Shown: positions 11,901-23,413 of the stretch, one piece after another
How the letters are laid out: each line of letters opens with the position of its first letter
Numbering within the stretch: the stretch's first letter is position 1
Assembly: GCA_015680685.1 (NCBI GenBank)
Contig: MNCI01004064.1
Location: 60,824 to 124,823 of the forward strand
From: Gnetum montanum
Lineage: Eukaryota > Streptophyta > Gnetopsida > Gnetales > Gnetaceae
Direction: 5' to 3'
DNA: 64,000 nt
Position numbers and translations under genes: made by a program
The notes under the pieces: model-generated
Seen by the model: only the letters and a program-made list of their open reading frames with translations
What the model was told of the DNA's origin: nothing
The model's database searches: none

Positions 11901-12231
11901 AACTTGCTGAACTATTTAGCTCATCCTGAACACTTTCGATAGCTCCTAGCATGGTCCCTGGGTAGACTTCCAACCAAGTCAAATGTCAACCTAGGCAATC
12001 TAGAAGGTGTAGCAAGTCTGTTAGCCCGAGTGATAGAAAACTTGCTAGACTGTTTAGTCTACACCTAGTGCCTTTCTCATGCGAACTGGCCTTATGGTTG
12101 GGTGCTACGTTGACTGTGCTACGGAGGGCATTATCTGCATAGTCCAGCATGACATCAAACTTATGATAACCCTTGTCCACATTTTGGGGCTACTGAATCA
12201 TGGAAGTTCCAAAATTTATGGTGTTTCAATG

Positions 12232-12246
12232 GCCCTTCTTTGTTGA
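12232..12246 (-). promoter_or_regulatory. Polypurine tract next to the 3' LTR
   Basis: The minus strand reads AACAAAGAAGGGC directly before the LTR start, the expected plus-strand primer position for reverse transcription. Confidence 0.55.
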
Positions 12247-13660
12247 CATCTGGAGGACCTATCCAAGAGACGTCAACAAAGAATACAAAACACCATGAAA
12301 AACAAGATAGCAACAGTGCTCTTCAGTGCCTACTTGGACTATGCTTTTCTACCTTTGAGAGTAGTAGGAGAGCGATTAGGATAAGGAGGGCAAGGAATGG
12401 TTTTAAGGAAATAGGTTCAGGAAAGGAAAAAGTGCAATGCCTTGAAAAGTCATTGCCATAGCATGATCCTCCATTGGAGTACTTATAAGGAAGTTAGCGA
12501 GCACATGTATCTTTCTTTCTTGGCCTTTGACCTCTCACTGGAGTGCTTAGAGATAGTCAACTTACGGCCAAAGCGATTGCAATGTAGCACATTGTGCCAT
12601 TTGTTTTAGGCACTTGTCATTTTTTAGGCCTTTCTGCCCTTTTTGCACTTTTGTGCTTTTCCTTTGCTGTGCACCAACATTCACTTGTAAACAACCTATT
12701 GTTGTAGGACAGGTCTTTCCTCCCTAAGATGAGTTGTGTTACATCCATGTGGGGCTTTCACTTGCCTACAGATGCTTCCCACGGGGCGAGTTGTGTTACA
12801 TCGATCATTGACTTGACGGTTGGGCATGTCGGAGGGCTTTGTGCATTGGGAAAGCTTGTAAAGAGGATACAAAAAATTGAAAGTATAATGAATGGAGGCT
12901 AAACTAGCTAAAAAGGAGAGTAGGGAATGCACTCTCAAGTGACAAGGTTAGTTGAAGTGGGTACTTCAGAGCAATGTAGTGGCTTGCTCTCATGGTGAAA
13001 CATATCTCTGAACGACGCCATCTTGGCCTATATCCTACAAAGACAGAAAAGAGAAAACCAAAAACAACAACCATTGAGTGAAGTGAGTGCAAAGTACTGC
13101 CTTCTTAGAACACTGCCAAAGTGGAAAATGCTATGTCGAGCGAATGCAATGTTCAAAGTAGGAAGGCCAGCACAGGTTCCGATAGCAGCAAGCCAGAGAG
13201 ATTACCACTAAAGATGCTAGGAGTAGCAGTGATGTAGGTGCTCAGGATTCCTTACCCAAGGTAAAGATAATGCAATCCAACTACAAGGTAAGAGGCCTAA
13301 TAGCTGAACGTCCTTATGACACAAGCGATGGCGAGGGATGGAGGGTGGTACCCTTGTGGCTGGGCCATAATAGTGTTGGAGCTCCAACAGCAAGCACTGA
13401 CAGTAGGAGCTACTACTAGGATGAGTAGCTGTGGTAGCGATAGCTCCAAAAGGTCAACAAGATGTCAAATGACATCTCTAGAAGATCAGCAAGATGCTAG
13501 GGGTAGTGACACTACATGTGTTCCAGAGGATTTTTCCTTAGCCATGTGAAGTACATTCTGGAACTGCAACGTCCCACCCCATGTTGTCCATGGATTTTGA
13601 GAGTGTGCACGCTCGCTTGTTCGTAGGGTTTTGGATGTAAGTTCAGGGGCGTTGCACTGC
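12247..13660. other. 3' internal region of the Tat element, no gene recognised
   Basis: This lies between the polypurine tract and the hairpin repeat block after integrase. Several short frames exist on both strands, but none shows a motif or matches elsewhere in the window. Confidence 0.4.
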
Positions 13661-13664
13661 GAAC

Positions 13665-13975
13665 CCAGTTTAAGATCTTGGTAGACCATCAGATGCACTG
13701 ATTTAAGGTCCCAACAGACCATGATGTACTAGTTTAAGGTCCTAGTAGATCGTTATGCTAGTTTAAGGTCCTAGCAGATTGCTATGCTAGTTTATCATCA
13801 TAATGAATAGTGGATGGCTAGTTTAACGTCATAGGAGACCATGTTATGGGTCCCAATTTTACGTCATAGCCCAAGGATGTGCTATGCCAGTTTAACATCA
13901 TAGCAGATGAGCTGTGCTAGTTTATAGTCATAGCGGACTATCTTTGCCAGTTTTACATTGTAGCGGATGTTCTGT
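13665..13975. repeat. TTTAAGG hairpin repeat, block 1
   Basis: Units of roughly 40 bp begin CTAGTTTAAGGTC. The clearest hairpin is GGTC-CCAACA-GACC at 13707-13720. The block starts right after the end of the integrase frame. Confidence 0.7.
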
Positions 13976-13984
13976 TACCTTGCT

Positions 13985-15190
13985 TTATACTTGATGCAAT
14001 CCTTTTACTTCAAATGTAGTATGGATTGAGGTATAAATGGTTGACAGGATTTATGAACTCATTGCCATCCATATCAGCCAGTTTGAAGGCCCCATGCTTG
14101 TAGGCTTTCGTGACTATGAAAGGGCCTTCCAAGTTTGCTAAGAATTTGTTTACAGGTTCATGAACAGCCTTGAGGACTAGGTCCCCCTTTTTGATTGGCC
14201 GTTGATGTAGGTTGTGGTGATGCTTTTGCCATTGCTTATCCTAGTACCATTCAATGCGATCAAGTGTTTGGGCATGCTCCTCCTCTACAGAGTCAAGATC
14301 GATGATCCTTGTCTCGTTTTTTTGAGCCTCACTTACAATGTTTGAGAGGATTATTTGAAGTGATGGAACCTACAGTTCAAGGGGTAACACTACTTCAAAT
14401 CCATAAACAAAATTATAAGGAGTCTTACCTGTAGCTGTTCGACATGTCGTACGATAAGCCCAAAACACATAGAGAATTTGCTCATGCCATCACCTTTTGC
14501 TGCTACTAAGAATTTTTTTGAACAAGCTTATGATGGCCTTGTTGGTTTCTTCCACTTGACCGTTCACCTATGGGTAGTATGGTGATGAAAAAGATTTCTT
14601 AATGCCAAGGTTTTCGCAAAAGGTTTTGATTTCCACACTACTAAATTGTCACCCGTTGTCTGTCACAATAGTCATGGGAAGACCAAACCTTGTTACTGTG
14701 TTATCCATGATAAAGTGAAAAACATGTTTAGATGTGGTCTTTCTTAAGGGAATAGCCTCCATCCACTTTGTGAAGTATTCGGTTGCAGTGATGATGAAGC
14801 TATGTCCTGCAGAAGACTTAGGGGTGATGGGTCCTATGATATCTAGTCCCCCAACATTGGAATGGCCACATGATCTATGTAGGATGTAATTCAGTGGGCA
14901 AAACATGTATGAGATTTGCATGGTGTTGACATACATTGCACATCCTAACTTTGGCAAGGTAATCTCATTCTATGCAAGGCCAGTAGTACCCTAGGCGTTT
15001 GATTTTTGCTACCATAGCCCTAGGGGCTATGTGTCCCCCACATAGTCCCTCATGGACTTCGTTAACAATTTTTTGTGCTTCTTCCCCACTAACGCAAGTT
15101 CGCAATATCCAATTAAAGGGGTGTTTGCATAAGGTGGTATCTCCTGTAAGGACATATTACCAAGTGCGCTTTTGTATTGCATCCTTTTGA
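13985..15190 (-). pseudogene. Integrase of the Tat element
   Basis: The minus strand carries the zinc-binding region near 15100-14940 (HEGLCGGHIAPR, then CNVCQHH), the catalytic core with EYFTKWMEAIPL and VTDNG (14960-14649), then NGQVEETN, and a C-terminal part with GDLVLKAV and GPFIVTKAY ending near 13985. It would join element DNA into the host chromosome. TAG stops near 14985, 14645 and 14495 prevent full translation. Confidence 0.8.
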
Positions 15191-15369
15191 GCAGATGTTA
15201 AGCCGTGTGGGGTTTCACCATGTTGAAGGTATGCTTTGATGTTGGCATACCACTCTTGGGTATTTGTTGTGTTGACATATGTGATGTGTACCACTTAAGT
15301 AATAGGATCTATACATTCTATTATCGAAGCAGGAAAAGTGGTGAACAAGTGTGATGACACATTCAATGC

Positions 15370-15745
15370 TAACATGGCTAACGCATCAGCTAAGTTATTC
15401 TCACTTTGAGACACATGTTGAACATCTAACGTTGTAAACTATTTTAGCAAACTATTAGCTAGATCACAATAAGGTTGCAAATGAAAAGCCTTGCAAGCAT
15501 AGACTTCAGTGATCTGGTTGACAACTAATTGTGAGTCACTACAGACTACCAAATGTTGGATCTTTAGCTCTTGAGCTGCTAAGAGGCCCCTAAGGATTCC
15601 TTCATACTTAGCCACATTATTGGTGCATAGGAATGCAAAACAATATGCAAAGGGTTGAATTTCCCTAGAGGGAAATGTAAGAATAGCAACGGCGCTACCA
15701 CCTTGTGTGGTTGACGTGCCGTCAAAATGCAAACTGGCTTTGAAG
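15370..15745 (-). pseudogene. Second RNase H (aRNH) of the Tat element
   Basis: LHFDGTSTTQGGSAVAI, NNVAKYEGILRGL and VCSDSQLVVNQI are the D-E-D hallmarks of the archaeal/plant-type RNase H captured by Tat elements. It follows the ordinary RNase H and precedes integrase, the usual Tat order. A TAG follows NSLLK at 15439, with the remaining helix (NLADALAMLA) beyond it. Confidence 0.78.
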
Positions 15746-15834
15746 TCAAACAGTATAGGATTTACGCTATTGATATGCTCATCTAAGAATTCGGGTTCTA
15801 TTATTGCCTAATCGTCAATGGGTGAAGTTGTGAG

Positions 15835-16257
15835 CTATGTGGATATTTCTTGACCCTTTGTTGATGATTGGACGACATAATGTAAATTAAATTCTGACAT
15901 TATAGCTTTCCATCGGGATATTCTACTGCTCTCATATAAATTGGTTGTGATAGCCTGCAGTATGTTGCTCTTGCATATGATGTTAACTTTGTTGGGAAAT
16001 AGGTAATGTCTCCACTTTTTGAGTGCAAACACTAGGGTGAGACAATATTTTTCTACGTCATTTTACTTTGCCTCGTAAGCTACTAATGCATGGCTTAAGT
16101 AATAGATAGGGATGTCAAACCTGTCATCTCGTTTCTGACATAGCAATGCTACAATAGATGCATCTGAGATAGCAAGGTAAATGTAGAAAGGCTTATCCCT
16201 CTGTGGTGGGTAAACAGTTGGGAGATGCAAAAGCTCTTTCTTTAGGTTATCAAAGGC
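15835..16257 (-). pseudogene. Ordinary RNase H of the Tat element
   Basis: FYIYLAISDASIVALL, YYLSHAL, and FALKKWRHYLFP with NLYESSRISRWK form the RT-linked RNase H of gypsy pol. It degrades the RNA template during reverse transcription. A stop lies between it and RT. Confidence 0.75.
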
Positions 16258-17320
16258 TTATTGACATAGATCTGTCCATTTGAAGTCGACCCCCTTCTTC
16301 ATTAGGTGTTGCATGGGTTGTAGTTTGTCTGTCAACCTCACGATAAACCTTCTGATAAACTGCACTCTACCTTGTAGCCCGTGCAACTCTTTAAGGTTTG
16401 TAGGTAGTGTTAAGTTGACGATGGTCCTCACTTTATCAAGGTCCACTCATATCCCTATTTTCGACACTACAAAGCCTAGCATGTGTCTAGTTTTAACTCC
16501 AAAAACATACTTCTTAGGGTTGAAGTGTAAGTCATGCTTATGAAAACATTGGAGGACCATATTGAGACCATTGGGATGATCAATAGTCTTTTTAGACTTG
16601 ACTGCTATGTCATCCATGTAATCATTTAATCTCTCCAAGAGGTGGTCACTAAAAATGTATGTCATAGCTCGTTGGTAGGTTGCTCCAGCGTTTTTTAGTC
16701 CAAAAGGCATCATTGTATAGCAAAAGGTTCCCCAAGGGGTAATGAAGGTGGTTGTCAATTGATGCTCTGAGTTTATATAGATCTGGTTATAGCCTGATAA
16801 CCCATCCATGAAGGATAGTAAGGCATGACCAGTCGTAGTGGCGATAAGTTGATCGATACTTGGCAATGGGAAATCATCCTTAATCGTTGCTTTGTTCAGG
16901 TAACAAAAATCTATACAAATTTGTATACCTCCCATTTTTTTAGAAACCATAACGATGTTCAATACCCATTTCAAGTAATCAACCACCCAGATTAAACTAG
17001 CTTGATAAAGCTTGATGATTTCATCGTGTATAGCTAATGCAATCTCCAGTTTGATTTTGCAAGGGTTTTTCTTATCTGCCTTAACACGTGGATCTAAGAT
17101 AATGTTATGTTGTATGAGCCACAGGTCTAGGCCTAGCATGTCATCATATGACCATGCAAACACCTTAACATTGTCATTAAATACTTTTGAAATGTTTTGA
17201 TATACCTAAGGATGTAATAGAGAGCTAACTTTCAAGATTTTTGCTTCACCTCTATGGGTAGTCACAGGGATTTCAATAAGAGGGTCCTTAGCCACATCCC
17301 TGGCCTCTAGGTTTAAGGCC
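16258..17320 (-). pseudogene. Reverse transcriptase of the Tat element
   Basis: The main open segment (17163-16447, 238 codons) holds the palm motifs GIQICIDFCYLNKAT, LLSFMDGLSGYNQI, TPWGTFCYTMMPFGLKNAGATYQRAM and the catalytic DYMDD box (about 16604-16618). A TGA in place of an arginine codon separates it from the thumb (16446-16258). Upstream to 17320 the frame continues weakly with a stop near 17207. The YMDD form is a variant of the usual YVDD/YIDD in gypsy RT. Confidence 0.85.
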
Positions 17321-17630
17321 TAGACCCGATTTTGGGCTAGTCTAGGGATGTTTCCAGGGACACTACGATGTTGTGAGGGGGTAATTCAAATTCTACCAAT
17401 TCTTGATTCAAGCATCTTGTAAGTGTACCGTAGGGACCCATTAAGGTCAAAGGCGAACAAAGATCACCATGCATAGCCATTTTTTTTTTACTGTACCTAT
17501 TACAATAAGTAAATAAACCAAGTCAAGTCATACCTGTTTGAAGCAACATCTTGTAATTAATATTTGTAAATCAATAATGCAACATGAGATAGTTATCAGT
17601 TACTATGCAAAATTTGTAAATCAAAATTTC
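17321..17630. other. Junction between RT and the antisense cargo
   Basis: No clear coding beyond about 17400. A T-run near 17482 and AT-rich DNA precede hairpin block 2. Confidence 0.35.
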
Positions 17631-17797
17631 TAGTTTAAGGTCTTATCAGACCGTAATCATGTAACATCTATAAATCAAAATTGCTAGTTTAAGGTCTTAG
17701 CGAACTGAAACCATGTAATATTGTGAGATGAATGTTAAATTCACTAGTTTAAGGTCATGGCGAACCATTAACAAGTTTAAAATGTAAGGGAGGTTAA
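17631..17797. repeat. TTTAAGG hairpin repeat, block 2, left part
   Basis: Three units begin TAGTTTAAGGTC. The first forms GGTC-TTATCA-GACC (17639-17652). The block was one with 19077-19290 before the solo LTR inserted. Confidence 0.7.
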
Positions 17798-18387
17798 TGT
17801 ACCGTCCGAAATCGTCGGTCTCCGGCTGGAAGGAAACAGAAACCGGGAGATCTTTGGACATGCACAGAAGATCCTACCTTCGCTTGAAGGCAAGCTAGAA
17901 TTGACGAAGGCAGAGTACCTTGAGTGGTCTACACATGGATCAAGCAAGGATTTCCCCAAACGTACACCGAGGTGTTATACGCCAGGTTATATGTAAACAG
18001 CATAACTGATGTAAAACGAGGCATAAACGACGTAACTGATGTAAACGGAGCGTAAACGTACCAGAGCGTAAATAGCAAACATGCAACAATAAATGGAAAA
18101 CTGTAACAGATTTGAGGAAGAAAATGCAGCAATATTATTGCAAAGTGAGAGTTACAATGCACTGGTCTAACGCAGTTGTGGCTTTCACACAAGGCAGACG
18201 AATAGCCCCGGTGGATGCAAGGATGACTGTGTGCTGGTTCAAACTATAGGCATAGTGTAGAGGCTGTATGCTCAGCGTACAAGGTTGAGGTCCAGCATAC
18301 AAGGTTCTCTGCTCTGGTTCTTAGCGTCTCTATTTTCTCTCTAATTTGCTCCAAAATTGCCAACCTCGTTCTAATGAAAAATTGGGG

Positions 18388-18395
18388 TTTTTATA
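18388..18395 (-). promoter_or_regulatory. TATA box of the 1279-bp solo LTR
   Basis: The minus strand reads CTGTATAAAAACCCC. It places U3 at 18396-19076 and R-U5 at 17798-18360. Confidence 0.65.
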
Positions 18396-18489
18396 CAGGT
18401 TTAGACGTTAGACTCGGGTTGGGTGACACGTGGCACATTGACCGGGTGCAAAAGAATGAAATGTTACAAGTGTACAATGTGCTGCATAT

Positions 18490-18885
18490 GCTGGGCGTAT
18501 ACGCTGGGCATATACGCTGTATCTGCCATCTTGAGCGTATACGCTATATCTGCTGGGTGTATACGCTGGGTGTATATGTTGTGCCTACTGGACGTATACA
18601 CTAGGCGTATACACTGTGGATGTTGGGCGTATATGCTCAGCATATAGACTCCAGGATGCTTGATGTCAACATCTGATGATTGCTCTGTTCACGCGAGTTG
18701 ATGCCTTGTACCAAATCTTTCTCTTAAATGCTATTTCTTTGCCGTCTTCGGGGGTTGCATGCTGGGCGTATACGCTGTGAATGTTGGGCGTATACACTGG
18801 GTCATATACGCTATGGATGCTGGACTTGAGCGTATACGCTGAGAATATGAACTTGGGCGTATACGCTGGGCGTATACGCTGGAAA
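18490..18885 (-). repeat. GCGTATACGC palindrome array in U3
   Basis: The perfect 10-bp palindrome occurs six times, with many one-base variants, usually as GGGCGTATACGCTG. It lies about 95-490 bp upstream of the TATA box. Confidence 0.75.
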
Positions 18886-19076
18886 CGCATACTTAGTGAA
18901 AACTAAGTATGTTGCACTCCAAAGTTGCCATTTCTGATAGCAGATGTTGTCGTGGTTATCAGCGGGTCCCAAGGAACTGCTCATCGTCGAGTTTGACTCC
19001 GCTTGAAGCTGTCGGTGGGCCCTTAAGCTCGATTCTTGTTGGAAACGTACTAAGCTCAGAATTTTGTGGTGTTTCA

Positions 19077-19290
19077 GTTAAGGTTGCCAGTTTAAGGTTG
19101 TAGCGAACTATAATAATGTAAATTTTGGTCTAATATGTAAAATAAATGCTAAAATTTCCAGTTTAAGGTCATGGCGGACCATCACTAGGCCACATTACAA
19201 GTTAAAATTGCTAGTTTAAGGTATTTGAGGACCGTTAATGAGCTGTATTGTAGGTTAACATTGCTAGTTTAAGGTCTTTGCAGACCATTA
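19077..19290. repeat. TTTAAGG hairpin repeat, block 2, right part
   Basis: Units include GGTC-ATGGCG-GACC near 19167 and GGTC-TTTGCA-GACC near 19273. The loop is six bases each time. Confidence 0.7.
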
Positions 19291-19450
19291 AAATTTGTAA
19301 ATATAGAGCAATAATTTTGGTGGATGCACCTACTAGACTACCGATGGGTGCGACGTTGCACTGGGACTTCGCTATAGTAGTGCTACATTGTAGGGGGAGG
19401 GTCTCGCGTTACTCGAGTCATGAAAGTGACAAGTGTTTTACTGTGTCAGC

Positions 19451-19458
19451 TATAAATA
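19451..19458 (+). promoter_or_regulatory. TATA box of gene copy B
   Basis: TATAAATAGG lies 101 bp upstream of the ATG at 19552, on the strand opposite to the Tat element. A start about 30 bp downstream would give a leader of some 70 nt. Confidence 0.55.
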
Positions 19459-19551
19459 GGGGTTTACCCCCTAGTAAACTTGTCATTTTCATTGTTAGAG
19501 CTCACACCCAGTGCGTAGCACGGTCAAAGTGTGAAAGAGTGAAATAAGGCA

Positions 19552-19670
19552 ATGGCGTGTAAGGGTGAACGTAGGCATAGAGGACTTGCCAAGGTGGATG
19601 AGATAAGGGACACTCTCGGACATCTCTCCAAAGCGTGCGTTGAGGAGCAACAGGAGGCTCTGTCTACTTA
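19552..19670 (+). pseudogene. Exon 1 of copy B
   Basis: It starts MACKGERRHRGLAKVDE and ends at a GTAAGT donor. The basic N-terminus followed by KVDE is shared with copy A. Confidence 0.6.
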
Positions 19671-19899
19671 GTAAGTCATTACACTACCCTCATTTTTAGC
19701 ATGTGATGTATCAAGTTATATTTTCATTGCTATTACTGTTTTGGCCATCATTGTTGCAACTGTTGTCACTGTTTCTGCTATCGTTTTGGCTATTGCTTTG
19801 TGGCCATGGCCACTCTGGCCATAGTGGCCATATGGTTGCTATGCTACAACTGCATGTGGTACTGCCCTAGCTGCCATTGTAAAAAATGGTCGTTGTGCC

Positions 19900-20690
19900 A
19901 TTCTAAGGGTTTTGGCGATTCTGGCCAGCGTAGCGCACACTCAGTGTAGCATATGGCCTTTAGTAGGAATTTTTAGTTTGTGAAGTTTCAGGGTAGTGTA
20001 GCACATGCCCAGCATAGCGTAGCACAAGCAAAAGTATGGTTTATCATGTCTGTATTTCACTTGGTCTTGTTTCATGGGGCAAGACCGAGACAATCGGGAA
20101 CACTATGAGTTCTTTGTTGTTTGTGCCATTAGACTGTTACATCTTTTTTGTTGTTACGCTACGCATTTGTATTGACAGGCTTGCTAGGCCACTAAGGTGG
20201 CAATTTGTTACGCTGCTATACTGTTAAACTTGTAACACTTCTATGCTATCCAATTCGTCATGTTGCTGAGTTTGCTACGCTGCAACGCTTTCATAGTGTT
20301 CTACCTGTTGCATTGTTACATGTCTACTACATGTTGTATTTGTACATGGTTGCATCTGTTGTACTTGTTCCATTGCTATGCTGCATGGATTGTAGTCATC
20401 TTGCTGTGCTGCATGTAACGTAGTCGCCACCCTTGTGCGAAATGTAACTATTACGCTACGCCATACAAGGTGTGTCTGCTACACTATGTTATGCAGCATG
20501 TAATTGTTACGCTGTAGGGTGCACCTGCTACGCTACGCTACACAGGACTTAGTTGCTATGCTACGCTACACATAACACTTTGTTATGTTGCATGTAATAT
20601 TTAGCTCTGTTTTACTAGGGATGCCTAAGGAATACTTGTAAATGAAGGGTTATGCTACGCTACGTAAGTAATGATCACTTGAACACAGTG
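19900..20690 (+). repeat. GCTACGCTA-type motif cluster in intron 1 of copy B
   Basis: Many copies of GCTACGCTAC, GTTACGCTACG and GTAGCGTAGC-like words occur here, the same family as the palindromes in U3 of the Tat LTRs. Further copies lie in intron 4 (22690-22735). I see no such cluster in copy A. Confidence 0.6.
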
Positions 20691-20776
20691 TTAACGTTTG
20701 GTTCTTTGTCATGCACGGTCATGTTGAAACCCGTTCTAATTGTCCTTGAGCTTGTGGGTTTCTTGTGCTGCCTCAG

Positions 20777-21166
20777 TGAACCTGTGGCCAACGTCCCTCC
20801 TCCCCATGCACAGGTGGGGCAGTAGGTGGTCTAGTTCCATGAGGGTGCATGGGACTTCTTTGAGTTCCTCCTCCACCATTTTAGTGTGATCGTATAATCA
20901 CACCTAAAGGCTGATACAGCTACTGTGCTTACAAAAACATTGTTGCCCGGGGTGAACCAAGGCATTCTGAAGTTCATGGCTGATGGGTCGAACGTGGGTG
21001 AAGGGGTGGAAGGCTAAAAATGATACCCAAGGGGCTTGAGCTGCCTAAGTTGGATTTGGAACATGCCCAAATACAAATGCTACCATTTATACAACACATT
21101 ATATGTTGTCCATCACATGGGCACCTGTTTTTAGAATCCACCTAGAACCATTTACTGTACCGACGG
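20777..21166 (+). pseudogene. Exon 2 of copy B
   Basis: It encodes EPVANVPPPHAQVGQ and then FHEGAWDFFEFLLHHF, ILKFMADG and IWNMPKYK. Copy A exon 2 has VKFMVDD and IWNMAEFN in the same order. Two TAG stops fall near its start. Confidence 0.5.
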
Positions 21167-21253
21167 GTGAGTCCTGTAAGAGAATTTTAAATGTGTTGTA
21201 TGATTTGCCTTACACTAGACAAAAATTCTTATTGTATTCTTGTGTCTTGTTAG

Positions 21254-21528
21254 GTTTTACATTGATGAGAAGGGTCTTCACAGTAACACAGATACCTTGG
21301 CTATGGCCCAAACAGCCCTGTAAGAGTTCTCCTCCACCCAGAATGTGCATGTTGGTGTTATAGAACAGTTTGGACTTGATTTTAAAGACTGTCCAACCAG
21401 GTATTCTAAATTTTATGGGAAGTGTAAGGAAGTTGGCTGGCTGGATGGCGAATGGACATCATGCTGACCACTTTCCGTCGAAGACGTTCTGGTGGAACTT
21501 CCACCATTTACTACACCTTTTAAACTTG
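21254..21528 (+). pseudogene. Exon 3 of copy B
   Basis: It begins FYIDEKGLHSNTDTLAMAQ and contains GLDFKDCPTRYSKFYG and GWLDGEW. The pyrimidine-rich acceptor and the GTATGT donor align with those of copy A exon 3. Confidence 0.5.
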
Positions 21529-21617
21529 GTATGTTAGTCCGTGCATTTGTTCTTATGTGTTTAGGTGATGATGTGCTTTCATTTTTGCTAGCCTTTTTTT
21601 TGCTAACTATTACACTG

Positions 21618-22661
21618 GTGAGAGAATCCCAAGAGGTCACAATGATCACCTCTGGCCGTGATGAGACCAACCTCTTCTTCAAGTATAGGGAGGTGGAGGA
21701 GACTCAACATTGGCTCTGCAATGGGGGCCCAACCACCCTTGTTCACAACATTCAAGAGGCTAGGCTCATGGATTTATTTTTGGCTATAAATCCAAGTGTC
21801 CTAGCTGCAGAAATGCTTTCCCTAGCTAATTCCTTCTTCGAGAAGGTTGACTACTTCTACACATGTGTTTACAATGTGCATGTGGTGTTCGAAATTAACG
21901 ATCAACTATTTGCAGATCTTTTTTGTGTCCCTTCTAATGGTCTCCCTATAGGAGAAAAATCTAGAAAAGATGCAAACCATCAAGGGGATATCAAGGAATG
22001 GCTAGGGACAAGCAAGGACCGAAAGGGGATTTACATCCACAAGGTCAAGCTAGCGGTGGCCGAAATGGTTTACCCTATCTTTAGTGCTCGTGCTTTCCCC
22101 AAGCTACTCTCTCAAGGGAAAATCCTTGGAGTGGAGTAGGCTTGGATAATGAGGGAATTCATGGAGGAAGGGACCCATCATAATTGGGCTAGGTATCTTT
22201 CAGAAGAATTGCGTGCTAAAATGGTCAAACTTCACGAGAAGCTTGAGTCCCGTTTCAATGTGCATTACGCCTTCTTCATAGCTTGCTTGCGATGCTTTGC
22301 AGAATTCTTGGTGGTCTATGAAAATCACACCTAGGTACAGCAGGATCATAACCAAATATCGAAGCCATGGTTTTGCTAGGTTTTCTACACCACCCGATCC
22401 CAAGACCCCCCTGAAGCTATTGGGGAATCACTTTCGATAACGACGAGGGATCAGGTGGGGCATACCTTTTGTGCCCAGGATAACATGGGAGAAGCTCCCC
22501 TCATCAACATAGGCAACATGTTAAGGGAAGAACACCTTATTGTAGAAACTGTAAAAACTAGGCTGCAGCATAAGAAGTCTCATCCTACAAAAGAACCTCC
22601 TCGTACGAATGAAGGGGAAAAAGGCTGCAAATTAAAATTTGCAAAGCGTAACCCCAAGTTG
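21618..22661 (+). pseudogene. Exon 4 of copy B (largest exon)
   Basis: It is open from 21492 to 22139, then interrupted by TAG at 22137-22139, 22333 and 22377. It reads FFKYREVEETQHWL, RLMDLFLAINPSVLAAEM, FADLFCVPSNGLP, then YAFFIACLRCFAEFLVV and SKPW, ending in a lysine-rich tail before GTAAGT. The hydrophobic FFIACL segment is shared with copy A. Confidence 0.6.
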
Positions 22662-22789
22662 GTAAGTGTGCTTGACTATTTTGTTAGCATAACACTTGCT
22701 ATGCTATGCTATGTTTTGTAGCATTGCACGGCATAGCGCCTATTTCAAGTTAGAGCATTTTGCTTACTGCGATTATGTTTTTTCAAAAG

Positions 22790-23086
22790 AAGAAGAAGAA
22801 GAGGAAGAGGTTCTAGCCCCTAGAGTAGGGGTGCCTACTGAAGAGGAGAAAGAGGCCCCAGCTGCAAAAGAAGAGGCCCCTGCCATAGAGGAAGAGGCCC
22901 CTAACAACGACCTTTTTGTAGAATGAAGCTTACTACCTGAAGGGAACATGAGTGTTGAGGATGCCGCCACACTTTTGGGTTAGCTAGAAAGAGAGGGACT
23001 GCAATTTGATGCTAGTGAGTTTGACTACTTACTTGATAATTTCTCAATGGGCAATCCCCCCGCTATCACCCCTGAGGGTTTGCTGG
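22790..23086 (+). pseudogene. Exon 5 of copy B, acidic low-complexity
   Basis: It opens with a run of glutamates and repeated EEAP units, then SVEDAATLLG and FDASEFDYLLDNF. Copy A exon 5 is shorter (187 nt) but also acidic, with LDALDDVFEDSPFDD. Confidence 0.5.
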
Positions 23087-23171
23087 GTAGGAGCTTTGCA
23101 CTGTCATTTATCATTTTTTATCAGCTTTGTTGTGGTCCTCTTCACCATGGCTAACATGTTTTATTGTGCAG

Positions 23172-23312
23172 CAAACACCACTGTTGATGCCCCTAGCCCT
23201 TCTTCCTCAATCTATCTCTAACCCTGGAACAAGACCCCCAACAAATTTGCTTTTATGGAGGGGCTAGTCAATGACATGATCGATCACCTAAAGTAGATCA
23301 ATCTTGAGATAG
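23172..23312 (+). pseudogene. Exon 6 of copy B
   Basis: 141 nt encoding TTVDAPSPSSSIYL, PWNKTPNKFAFMEG and VNDMIDHLK, bounded by GTGCAG and GTAGGT. It gives the cleanest exon match to copy A (138 nt). Confidence 0.6.
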
Positions 23313-23413
23313 GTAGGTTGCAATTGCTACGTTGAGCTCTCTACATTATTGCATCTCTTTGCTATGACACTATGATAAACGTTCTTCCCTACATGACAAC
23401 CTCTCATCTCAAG

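Larger units (their letters stand above)
10059..12231 (-). repeat. 3' LTR of the Tat element
   Basis: It aligns over its length with 29074-31235. The plus-strand start TATAGTGACC corresponds to TGTAGCGACT in the other LTR, and the end GTGTTTCAATG to GTGTTTCAACA, so both termini of this copy have mutated. U3 lies on the right, R-U5 on the left. Confidence 0.85.
17798..19076 (-). mobile_element. Solo LTR, 1279 bp, nested in the hairpin block
   Basis: It begins TGTACCGTCC and ends GTGTTTCA on the plus strand. GTTAA at 17793-17797 and 19077-19081 is a perfect target duplication. It is relatively rich in CpG, unlike its host, so it is probably young. On the minus strand it begins TGAAACACCACAAAATT, close to the Tat LTR start TGTTGAAACACCATAAATTT, which suggests a related family. 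The TATA box also reads on the minus strand. U3 holds an array of the palindrome GCGTATACGC. Confidence 0.85.

Noticed and set aside
12247-13660. Possible host gene downstream of integrase
   Set aside because: Several frames of 60-80 codons on both strands, none with motifs or splice-linked continuity.
18374-18890. Tyrosine-, cysteine- and isoleucine-rich frames on both strands
   Set aside because: They are translations of the GCGTATACGC array inside a solo LTR; no coding evidence.
13665-19290. CRISPR-like array from regularly spaced TTTAAGG units
   Set aside because: Units diverge, spacers are not uniform or unique in the expected way, and the setting is plant retrotransposon DNA.
22773-22970. 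Serine-rich 65-codon frame on the minus strand
   Set aside because: It is the complement of the glutamate-rich exon 5 repeat of copy B (GAAGAG read backwards), so a shadow.
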